Shown: positions 1 through 5,015 of the stretch, piece by piece
Layout: every line of letters begins with the position of its first letter
How positions within the stretch are numbered: position 1 is the first letter of the stretch
Origin: an uncultured delta proteobacterium
GTDB lineage: Bacteria > Desulfobacterota > WTBG01 > CAIYCZ01
DNA length: 5,015 nucleotides
Assembly: GCA_903924805.1 (NCBI GenBank)
Contig: CAIYCZ010000001.1
Location: 1 to 5,015, forward strand
Direction: 5' to 3'
Notes under the pieces: model-generated
Seen by the model: the letters and a program-made list of their open reading frames with translations, nothing else
The model's database searches: none
What the model was told of the DNA's origin: nothing
Made by a program: the position numbers and the translations under genes

Positions 1-62
1 ACCTGAACATAAATTTATTTTTTATGGAATGATTTTCAATTATCCATGAGGAAGGGAATACC

Positions 63-3000
63 ATGAAACAAATTGCAAAATTAGTTATTGTCCTTTGTGC
101 TGCACTTTTTTTGACTGGCATTAAAGGTTGTATATTCGTCACTGTCTCGCCGGCAACGGTAACGCTTGCGCTCGGTCAATCCCGGCAGTTTTCTGCCGTT
201 TTAAAAGGCACTGATAACACCGCTGTCGTCTGGATGGTTAACGAGGGCGCTGCCTGGGGCACTATTACATCCCAGGGTTTATATACCGCACCGGCAAAAC
301 TTCCCTCGCCTGCGATTGCCACCGTCCGAGCTGTCAGCTCAGCTAACCCCACTTTTTCCGGCACAGCCCTAGTGACCCTCACCCAGGGCGGAGGCGGGCA
401 ACTGACCGTCACCATCGCGCCGGCAACAGCAACGCTTGCGCTCAGTCAGTCCCAGCAGTTCATTGCCACGGTTACCGGCACCCAGAATACCGCTGTTCTC
501 TGGAGCGTGGATGGCGGCAGCGCGTATGGAACCATCACTTCCCAGGGCTTATACACCGCGCCGGCAACACTTCCCTCCCCTGCATCTGCCACGGTCCGTG
601 CTGTCAGCGCAATTGATTCCACTGCCTTCGCGACAGCGCTGGTGACGCTTACCGCTCAGGGCGGAGCAGTGACTGTCACCGTTTCCCCGTCTACGGCAAC
701 GCTCGCGCTCGGGGCAACCCAGCAGTTCACTGCCACCGTGACCGGCACCCAGAACACTGCTGTTCTCTGGAGCGTGGATGGCGGCAGCGCGTATGGCACC
801 ATCACTTCCCAGGGCTTATATACCGCACCGGCAACGCTTCCTTCTCCTGCATCTGCCACGCTTCGCGCTGTCAGCGCGGCTGATTCCACTGCCTCCGGCA
901 CAGCCCTGGTAACATTCACTCAGGCCGGTGGTGTGACCGTTACCATTTCTCCGGCAACAGCAACGCTTGCACTCGGGCAAACCCAGCAGTTCATTGCCAT
1001 TGTTACCGGCACCCAGAACACTGCCGTCACCTGGAGCGTGGATGGAGGCAGCGCTTACGGCTCCATCTCTTCCGGGGGTTTATATACCGCGCCTGCTTCC
1101 CTTCCCTCACCTGCGGCTGCCACCGTGCGTGCCACGAGCGCTGCTGATTCCAGCGCCTCTGCCACAGCTCTGATCACACTCACGCAGAGTGGCAGTCAGG
1201 TAACCGTCACCATTTCCCCGGCCTCGGCAACGATTGCGCTCGGTCAATCCCTGCAGTTCACCGCCACCGTTACCGGCACCCAGAATACTGCCGTCACCTG
1301 GGGCGTGGATGGAGGCACTTCTTATGGCACCATTACCTCCCAGGGACTGTACACCGCACCAGCAACACTTCCCTCCCCTGCATCTGCCACGGTACGCGCC
1401 GTCAGCGCGGCTTCGCCCACTGCCTTTGGCACGGCCCAGGTAACGCTCAGCGAAGAAGGTGAAGATAGTTTTTCAATTGATGCTTTTGCTTACAAGGATC
1501 CCAGACCTGCCACCTATCAGCCTCTCTCGCAAAAAACTCTCAACCTCGTCAAGTCCGAAGAGCTGCTGCTGCTTATGCCTGATTCGTCACGGAAAATAAG
1601 CGGCTGGGTGCTTGATGATAAACCAGGGGAGTATAAGGAACTGGGGACTATCGGCGATGGTTCTGCTCCCTTCAACAAAAAAAATGAAACCATCTGGGAC
1701 ACGGTATCTGCTGACTTTAACAATGACGGCAAGGATGAGGCAGCCGTTGTCAGCATCTTCACCAACAGCACCTCAGGCTCCGGGTATATCTGGTATTATA
1801 ACGATATCAGGGTGCAGGTGATTGACCATACCGGCAGCTCGTTTGCCGTTTCATCCGAATTTACCATCAGCGCCGGAACCAAATGTTATCTCAACGCGCA
1901 TATCACCTCCGGAGACATAGACGGCGACGGCAAACCTGAATTCATCATCTCCGCTACGAAAGGAACAAATCAGGACAATACATATAAAAATGCTGAGACC
2001 TGCCACGTGTTTGTCTATGACGATGCTGCGGCCGGGCTTACCCTGCTCAAGGAAATTAAATTTGAGGGGGCTGATGTCCGGGTTGCAGCAGGGGATATTG
2101 ACGGCGACGGGCGTGATGAAATCATTGTCTGCGGCTGGGTTCGCGATTACTACAATTCTGCCAATTACACGTTCAAGTTTGATGCCTGGGCGTATGACGA
2201 CGCGGCTGCCGGATACGCAGAGCTCAAGCACTGGGGGAAAGAATCAATATTTTACGGAACAAATACATCCGGCATAGAAGTTCTCACCGGAGACACTGAC
2301 GGAGATAATCTTGATGAAATTATTTTTATCGGCAATGACGGACTCAATGTGGCCATCTATGACGATGCCACCGCAGGTTTTAAAAGCCTGCAATCATCTG
2401 GCATTCAGACCTATTCCGGTTCTTCGCTTGTGCAGGACGATCATTACAACAGCCTTTCCACCCTGGATGCCGCCATTGGTGATTTCAACGGCGACGGCCT
2501 GGCAGAACTGGTCATTCTCAAAAAGCTTGAATCTTCCAGCGGCATGTACGGACAGAAATCTTATACATGGAACCTGTACCACTTCGTATTCAATAAAGAC
2601 CGCACCAAATACGCTAGTGAAAAGACCACCATTGAAGTGGCTTCATCATCATCACCATTCAATACCAGCGACTCTGCTGCTGCCCTTGCCATAGCCGATG
2701 ATAATCGTGACAACAAGGATGAGGCAATTGTGAGTTATTATACATCCAATACCCTTTACCGCTACCGCTTTGCTGCTAATTTTTCCAGCAATTATTACCG
2801 GTTTGAAAAGACCGACACGTATCAGAAGGCGCTGACCCTGTCCACAATCAGGAAGCCCTTTACCCTGGGCGGCGATTTTGACGCCGACAACATGCGCGTG
2901 CAGAACACCGGCGAGCACTGGCTGTCGCTCCCCGACCCGATGCTCATTGTTGCCATGGCTGCGCCTCCTGCACAGGACGGTATCAGCCAGAACTACGGCC

Positions 3001-3746
3001 AGACCCAGACAGCCTATGGCACGGCGGTGAGCTCAGGGACGAGCGAAACCCACGAAGTGGGCATAACCGCGGGCGTCACCCTCTCATTTGAAGCCGGCGA
3101 CCCGTTTGGAATCATCGAGGCAAGCGCGAGCGTCAAGCTGGAAACCGAGTTTACCAAAACCAAGACCACATCGGAGATGGTCACCTACGGCACCAGCATG
3201 GAAGGGTCATACCCCGATGACTACGTTATTTTTCAGGGCACCCTTTACAACTGCTATGAGTACCTGATTCTCGCCCACCCCCAGGCAGAACTCATTGGAA
3301 CCCACATGACCATAGACGTGCCGGTAAAGACCAAGGTGTTTAAATGGACGGTTGATTATTTCAACAAAAACAATGGCTCCGCGCGCGACATCGGGGAGGA
3401 AACGTTTACGCACACATCCGGCAAGGTGAGCACCTATCCATCACTTGAGCAGAAAAATGAAATCATGACAAAGTATACGGGATGGCAGTCTGACTCGATG
3501 ACGGTGGGACAGGGAAGCGGACAGAACGTAACCTATATCAACCTGGCAGAAGAGAAGACAACCGGTGAATCCCTGAGCATAGGGGTGGATGTTTCATCGG
3601 GAATCAAAGTGGCGGGCGTGGGCATGGAGTTCAGCGTCGGGTACAAGAATACCAACATCTATGAAATTACCATTGGCAAGGAAACAAGCTATGAGGGCAC
3701 AGTGGGGGATATCTCAAATCCCACTGACTATACCAAATACAATTAG
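63..3746 (+). CDS. Large surface lipoprotein: five Ig-like repeats, FG-GAP/VCBS propeller, beta-rich C-terminal module
   Basis: This 1227-residue protein is probably exported and anchored to the outer membrane by lipid, with a role in adhesion, ligand binding or membrane interaction; the exact function is unknown. The start is ATG 63, preceded by a purine-rich Shine-Dalgarno stretch at 48-56 (GAGGAAGGG, 6 nt spacing). Residues 1-23 form a signal peptide with two Lys, a hydrophobic core and a lipobox-like IKGC ending at Cys23. Lys at -2 is atypical; Ile at +2, not Asp, favours outer-membrane sorting. Residues 26-463 are five Ig-like repeats, about 551-887 carry six Asp-rich FG-GAP/VCBS loops, and about 938-1227 form a Ser/Thr-rich beta module. 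The leader at 1-62 is AT-rich and I see no convincing promoter in it. The frame continues as protein-like sequence past the TAG, so the gene may be truncated by about 45 residues. I recognise no specific named protein; the architecture is clear. Confidence 0.93.
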   Translation: MKQIAKLVIVLCAALFLTGIKGCIFVTVSPATVTLALGQSRQFSAVLKGTDNTAVVWMVNEGAAWGTITSQGLYTAPAKLPSPAIATVRAVSSANPTFSGTALVTLTQGGGGQLTVTIAPATATLALSQSQQFIATVTGTQNTAVLWSVDGGSAYGTITSQGLYTAPATLPSPASATVRAVSAIDSTAFATALVTLTAQGGAVTVTVSPSTATLALGATQQFTATVTGTQNTAVLWSVDGGSAYGTITSQGLYTAPATLPSPASATLRAVSAADSTASGTALVTFTQAGGVTVTISPATATLALGQTQQFIAIVTGTQNTAVTWSVDGGSAYGSISSGGLYTAPASLPSPAAATVRATSAADSSASATALITLTQSGSQVTVTISPASATIALGQSLQFTATVTGTQNTAVTWGVDGGTSYGTITSQGLYTAPATLPSPASATVRAVSAASPTAFGTAQVTLSEEGEDSFSIDAFAYKDPRPATYQPLSQKTLNLVKSEELLLLMPDSSRKISGWVLDDKPGEYKELGTIGDGSAPFNKKNETIWDTVSADFNNDGKDEAAVVSIFTNSTSGSGYIWYYNDIRVQVIDHTGSSFAVSSEFTISAGTKCYLNAHITSGDIDGDGKPEFIISATKGTNQDNTYKNAETCHVFVYDDAAAGLTLLKEIKFEGADVRVAAGDIDGDGRDEIIVCGWVRDYYNSANYTFKFDAWAYDDAAAGYAELKHWGKESIFYGTNTSGIEVLTGDTDGDNLDEIIFIGNDGLNVAIYDDATAGFKSLQSSGIQTYSGSSLVQDDHYNSLSTLDAAIGDFNGDGLAELVILKKLESSSGMYGQKSYTWNLYHFVFNKDRTKYASEKTTIEVASSSSPFNTSDSAAALAIADDNRDNKDEAIVSYYTSNTLYRYRFAANFSSNYYRFEKTDTYQKALTLSTIRKPFTLGGDFDADNMRVQNTGEHWLSLPDPMLIVAMAAPPAQDGISQNYGQTQTAYGTAVSSGTSETHEVGITAGVTLSFEAGDPFGIIEASASVKLETEFTKTKTTSEMVTYGTSMEGSYPDDYVIFQGTLYNCYEYLILAHPQAELIGTHMTIDVPVKTKVFKWTVDYFNKNNGSARDIGEETFTHTSGKVSTYPSLEQKNEIMTKYTGWQSDSMTVGQGSGQNVTYINLAEEKTTGESLSIGVDVSSGIKVAGVGMEFSVGYKNTNIYEITIGKETSYEGTVGDISNPTDYTKYN
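138..1451 (+). repeat. Five tandem Ig-like domain repeats inside the lipoprotein gene
   Basis: The five units cover residues 26-107, 114-197, 203-286, 291-374 and 380-463, at nucleotides 138-383, 402-653, 669-920, 933-1184 and 1200-1451. Aligning the Ser/Ala-Pro near each start (Pro30, 120, 209, 297, 386) gives spacings of 90, 89, 88 and 89 residues. Each unit carries TLALGQSQQF, an Ala/Val-x-Trp core strand, a GTITSQGLYTAPA segment and a LPSPA-ATVRA segment. This looks like a bacterial Ig-like fold close to the Big_2 group, which usually forms stiff stalks holding a distal domain away from the cell; the family label is from pattern memory. Units 2 and 3 are almost identical in DNA over their central parts, which suggests recent duplication or recombination between units. 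Confidence 0.9.
1713..2723 (+). other. FG-GAP/VCBS-type propeller region with six Asp-rich loops (part of the lipoprotein)
   Basis: Six loops of the D-x-D/N-x-D-G-x-x-E type start at residues 551 (DFNNDGKDE), 618 (DIDGDGKPE), 678 (DIDGDGRDE), 744 (DTDGDNLDE), 807 (DFNGDGLAE) and 879 (DDNRDNKDE). Most are followed by a hydrophobic strand such as IIVCG. In FG-GAP/VCBS proteins these loops bind calcium and lie between blades of a beta-propeller. The spacing of 60-72 residues fits one loop per blade. A second conserved element, YDDA-x-AG, recurs at residues 652, 711 and 766, at the equivalent place after three loops. The fourth and sixth loops have Asn where Gly is usual. A DFDADN sequence at 938 may be a seventh, degenerate loop. 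Ligand and blade number are inferred. Confidence 0.88.
2874..3746 (+). other. C-terminal beta-rich module of unknown function, Ser/Thr-rich, possibly membrane-active
   Basis: Residues about 938-1227 follow the propeller. The segment opens with LPDPMLIVAMAAPP (955-968). Two stretches then alternate small or polar with hydrophobic residues, about 982-1045 and 1143-1215, and are rich in Ser, Thr and Gly. Between them lies a more ordinary domain (about 1050-1135) with YEYLILAHP and IDVPVKTKVFKWTVDYFN. I recall similar C-terminal parts, with a DP-x-I-x-A-x-LA-x-PP-like opening, in other large secreted FG-GAP proteins, but I know no name for the module. Alternating Ser/Thr-rich hairpins resemble the membrane-inserting strands of aerolysin-type or MACPF-type pore formers; this is a resemblance only. 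The module appears to continue past the stop at 3744. Confidence 0.5.
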
Positions 3747-3884
3747 TCCTTCTGGCTGTTCATCTATAACTTCACCCGTGATGACAACATGTGATATCAG
3801 GTTATCAACTACTTGGTGGAGGACCTGGGGACAGGTTACCCTTCGCCACTTTCTGCAGACCAGGAAGGCGAGGTATCTGAATAA
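3744..3884 (+). pseudogene. In-frame continuation of the lipoprotein gene beyond TAG, interrupted again by TGA
   Basis: After TAG (3744-3746) the same frame reads SFWLFIYNFTRDDNM, then TGA (3792-3794), then YQVINYLVEDLG and 17 more residues to TAA (3882-3884). The tail is rich in aromatic and beta-forming residues, and its third codon positions are GC-rich (28 of 44 sense codons), as expected for translated sequence. It joins smoothly to the preceding NPTDYTKYN, and the terminator begins 31 nt after the TAA, where a gene end is expected. From memory, related modules end with a hydrophobic strand followed by a VNYWVE-like strand, which fits. I read this as the original C-terminus (full length 1273 codons) lost through two nonsense mutations. 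Readthrough is possible but TGA is the stop of both neighbouring genes. Confidence 0.65.
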
Positions 3885-3915
3885 ATAATTAACAATTAGA
3901 AAATTACGTGATATT

Positions 3916-3951
3916 AAAGGCAGAGGCTGCATAGCTTCTGCCTTTGTTTTT
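3916..3951 (+). terminator. Strong intrinsic terminator after the lipoprotein gene
   Basis: A 13-bp stem pairs AAAGGCAGAGGCT (3916-3928) with AGCTTCTGCCTTT (3933-3945) around a 4-nt GCAT loop; all pairs are Watson-Crick except one G-U. It is followed by GTTTTT (3946-3951). The hairpin lies 31 nt after the TAA at 3882-3884 and 169 nt after the TAG, so it separates the lipoprotein gene from the next gene. The rest of 3885-4003 is AT-rich with no gene seen; it should hold the promoter of the next gene, but I cannot point to one. Confidence 0.9.
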
Positions 3952-4003
3952 AAGATGAACCTTAGTGGTATGAAGAATTAAAAATCTACAGCAGGGAGCT
4001 ACT

Positions 4004-4519
4004 ATGGATTTTTCCGTTTTTGATGGCATGGACTCATCGCAGATCAAACAGTACCTCGAATTTCTTCTCTGGCACTACCGGGTGGTTGATTCATTCTGGT
4101 TCATTTATGTAAATGAACTGTTTGACCAGCCCACCGCAGAATGCCTCAATGAAAAGGTATGGGCGCGGGCCGGCGGTATGGCAGCAAAGGATTTAGTAAA
4201 GCGCTTTAACCTTCAGGAAGCAGGCTTAAAGGGATTTGTCAAAGCATTGCGGCTGTATCCGTGGGCAATAATTGTGGGCTATGCCATCGAGGAAAAACAG
4301 GATGAGGTTATAATAACCGTACCCAGTTGTCCCACCCAGGTTGCGCGGCTGAAGCGCGGACTGGATGAGTATGTATGCAAGGAAATGCACCGGGGAGAGT
4401 TTGAGAACTTTGCGCGGGAGGTTGATCCGGGCATAAAAGTCGAGTGTGTTTTTGCCCCCCCTGACCCGCACCCGAAAGAATGTTTCTGTAAATGGCGGTT
4501 TAGGGTTAGTAAACCGTGA
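4004..4519 (+). CDS. DUF6125-type conserved cytoplasmic protein
   Basis: The 171-residue product has no signal peptide or clear membrane segment. ATG 4004 is preceded by AGGGAG at 3993-3998 with 5 nt spacing, a strong ribosome binding site. The sequence matches my recollection of the DUF6125 family: an N-terminal helical part with a [11 protein letters not shown] segment (23-33) and a Trp-Ala-Arg segment near 53-55, then a C-terminal part with [20 protein letters not shown] (107-126), [20 protein letters not shown] (136-155) and CFCKWRF (160-166). Cysteines at 109, 125, 148, 160 and 162 cluster in the C-terminal half and could bind metal or act catalytically; family members are also loosely reminiscent of ATC-hydrolase-like proteins. 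The function is unknown. Its last codons overlap the first repeat of the cassette downstream, since the TGA at 4517-4519 lies inside heptad 4516-4522, but the product appears full length. Confidence 0.85.
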   Translation: MDFSVFDGMDSSQIKQYLEFLLWHYRVVDSFWFIYVNELFDQPTAECLNEKVWARAGGMAAKDLVKRFNLQEAGLKGFVKALRLYPWAIIVGYAIEEKQDEVIITVPSCPTQVARLKRGLDEYVCKEMHRGEFENFAREVDPGIKVECVFAPPDPHPKECFCKWRFRVSKP

Positions 4520-4537
4520 CTCGTGACCAGTGTCCCG
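4514..4537 (+). repeat. Left inverted arm: three 7-bp repeats upstream of the four-helix-bundle gene
   Basis: Three heptads lie head to tail: GTGACTC (4516-4522), GTGACCA (4523-4529) and GTGTCCC (4530-4536). Each is the reverse complement of a unit in the right-hand array (GAGTCAC, GGGTCAC with one change, GGGACAC). With two flanking bases on the left and one on the right, 4514-4537 is the reverse complement of 4972-4995 at 23 of 24 positions. The single mismatch is A4529 opposite G4980. The arm overlaps the stop codon of the preceding gene. Confidence 0.9.
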
Positions 4538-4540
4538 GAG
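4537..4540 (+). promoter_or_regulatory. Ribosome binding site that selects ATG 4549
   Basis: GGAG at 4537-4540 is 8 nt from ATG 4549 but only 2 nt from ATG 4543, so 4549 is the better start. The site touches the end of the left repeat arm: G4537 can pair with C4972 of the right array, so formation of the long stem could affect access to this site. Confidence 0.6.
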
Positions 4541-4548
4541 AAATGGTT

Positions 4549-4914
4549 ATGAAAGTCAAAGATTATAAAGACCTCAAAGTTTGGCAAAAGGGTATTGAAA
4601 TAGTGGATAAGATATATTCACTAACTGATAATTTTCCAAAGGAGGAATTATATGGATTGACCAATCAGATGAGAAGGTCAGCCATATCGATTCCCTCTAA
4701 CATTTCCGAAGGGTTTGTCAGGAATCATTCAAAAGAGTACATACAGTTTCTGTACATATCATTAGGGTCATGCGCAGAATTAGATACGCAGCTCGTCATT
4801 GCACAAAAAAGAAATTATGTAGGACAAGATAAGTTTAACGAATTAACTGAAGACATAAATTACGAAACGCGTATGCTGGTGAGCATGATCAACGCCGTGA
4901 AGCGTAACACCTGA
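4549..4914 (+). CDS. Four-helix-bundle protein, 23S rRNA intervening-sequence (S23/IVS) family
   Basis: This 121-residue protein has the family hallmarks: DLKVWQ near the start (8-13), IYSLTDNFPKEELYGLTNQ (22-40), MRRSAISIPSNISEGF (41-56), a KEYIQFL helix (62-68) and SLGSCAELDTQL (71-82). Length and ends are typical for the family (TIGR02436/PF05635). Members are encoded inside intervening sequences of some bacterial 23S rRNA genes and also as free-standing genes; the fold is shared with Avd, the accessory protein of diversity-generating retroelements. No enzymatic activity is established; oligomeric nucleic-acid binding is plausible. GC is about 37% (135 of 366), against roughly 50% or more in the neighbouring genes, which suggests recent acquisition. 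An upstream in-frame GTG at 4516 overlaps the previous stop and would add 11 residues encoded mostly by repeat DNA; I prefer ATG 4549. No reverse transcriptase or rRNA is visible nearby. Confidence 0.9.
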   Translation: MKVKDYKDLKVWQKGIEIVDKIYSLTDNFPKEELYGLTNQMRRSAISIPSNISEGFVRNHSKEYIQFLYISLGSCAELDTQLVIAQKRNYVGQDKFNELTEDINYETRMLVSMINAVKRNT

Positions 4915-4920
4915 ACGTAG

Positions 4921-4940
4921 CTCGTGCCGCGGGTCACGAG
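4921..4940 (+). other. Small hairpin at the junction between the gene end and the heptad array
   Basis: CTCGTG (4921-4926) pairs perfectly with CACGAG (4935-4940) across an 8-nt loop, starting 6 nt after the stop codon of the four-helix-bundle gene. There is no T-tract, so it is not a normal intrinsic terminator. The left half, with neighbouring bases (4917-4930), resembles two degenerate heptads in the left-arm orientation (10 of 14 matches), so the hairpin may be a decayed head-to-head repeat pair. Confidence 0.5.
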
Positions 4941-5000
4941 TCACGGGACACGGGTCACGGGACACGGGACACGGGACACGGGTCACGAGTCACGGGTCAC
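4931..5000 (+). repeat. Array of ten perfect 7-bp tandem repeats, consensus GRGWCAC
   Basis: Ten consecutive heptads without any indel start at 4931, 4938, 4945, 4952, 4959, 4966, 4973, 4980, 4987 and 4994. Only three variants occur: a = GGGTCAC, b = GAGTCAC, c = GGGACAC, in the order a b c a c c c a b a. The combined variant GAGACAC is absent. The array is about 69% GC (48 of 70) and ends abruptly at AT-rich TTATTAAG. No protein gene overlaps it. It is not a CRISPR: there are no spacers. The c-a-b block at 4973-4993 is the partner of the left arm. Confidence 0.95.
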
Positions 5001-5015
5001 TTATTAAGAGGTTTG

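Larger units (their letters stand above)
4514..5000 (+). mobile_element. Candidate IVS-like cassette: four-helix-bundle gene between inverted heptad repeats
   Basis: The unit is about 487 bp and has an AT-rich gene in the centre with GC-rich inverted repeats at both ends. The ends can pair over 24 bp with one mismatch, mirroring the terminal stems of 23S rRNA intervening sequences, which enclose genes of this same family. No transposase, recombinase or reverse transcriptase is present, so mobility would have to be supplied in trans or by another route. TTAGTAA (4506-4512) and TTATTAA (5001-5007) lie close outside the two ends and match at 6 of 7 bases, a possible decayed target duplication or chance. 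The grouping as one element is inference. Confidence 0.4.

Noticed and set aside
1851..2231. Minus-strand open frame of 126 codons inside the propeller region
   Set aside because: It is antisense to strongly supported FG-GAP repeats and its length follows from the repeat composition of the sense strand.
2311..2694. Plus-strand open frame of 127 codons including a run of His codons
   Set aside because: It is an out-of-frame shadow of the propeller; the His run is the shifted reading of a Ser-coding TCA repeat.
3792..3827. UGA followed by a possible hairpin (CAGGT 3798-3802 with ACCTG 3823-3827, and ATCAA with TTGGT inside), as in a bacterial SECIS element
   Set aside because: The stem is short and has an unpaired bulge, the position does not look like a redox site, and an upstream TAG would have to be bypassed as well. 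Chance folding is more likely.
3589..3888. Open frame of 99 codons across the end of the lipoprotein gene
   Set aside because: It is in another frame over clearly coding sequence, has no good ribosome binding site and no recognisable protein pattern; the reading that continues the lipoprotein frame is more protein-like.
4543..4545. ATG 4543 as start of the four-helix-bundle gene
   Set aside because: It lies only 2 nt from GGAG; ATG 4549 has 8 nt spacing and gives the usual family N-terminus MKVKDYKDLKVW.
4549..4914. Diversity-generating retroelement accessory gene (Avd)
   Set aside because: The fold family is related, but there is no reverse transcriptase, template repeat or variable repeat in the window, and the motifs fit the S23/IVS branch better.
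4931..5000. CRISPR-like array
   Set aside because: The units are 7 bp and contiguous with no spacers, and no cas genes are present.

Overview
The window holds three genes on the + strand and a dense cluster of short repeats at its right end. It looks bacterial and most likely Gram-negative. The first gene starts with a lipoprotein signal whose +2 residue suits the outer membrane, followed by Ig-like and FG-GAP/VCBS repeats. The second looks like a DUF6125-type protein, a family I associate with anaerobes such as Desulfobacterota, clostridia and methanogens. An anaerobic, Desulfobacterota-like source is my best guess, but no phylogenetic marker is present.

Region 1 (63-3746, tail to 3884) is a very large surface lipoprotein. 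In order it has a signal peptide with lipobox Cys23, five tandem Ig-like repeats of about 89 residues, an FG-GAP/VCBS propeller-like part with six Asp-rich loops, and a Ser/Thr-rich, beta-strand-rich C-terminal module. The gene stops at a TAG, yet the same frame continues as protein-like sequence for 45 more codons, broken once more by a TGA, until a TAA at 3882-3884. A strong intrinsic terminator (3916-3951) follows. The last part of the C-terminal module therefore appears to have been lost by two nonsense mutations; recoding is the less likely alternative.

Region 2 (4004-4519) is a separate 171-residue Cys-rich cytoplasmic protein of the DUF6125 type, with a good ribosome binding site and no obvious functional link to region 1.

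Region 3 (about 4514-5000) is the most unusual part. A small AT-rich gene (about 37% GC) for a four-helix-bundle protein of the 23S rRNA intervening-sequence (IVS) family is bracketed by GC-rich 7-bp repeats. Three heptads lie on the left and ten perfect, uninterrupted heptads on the right, in opposite orientations. The left arm pairs with part of the right array over 24 bp with one mismatch, so the transcript could fold into a long stem enclosing the whole gene, as an IVS does inside 23S rRNA. Here it sits against the stop codon of a protein gene. I read it as a candidate IVS-like mobile cassette outside rRNA. Mobility is inferred, not shown.
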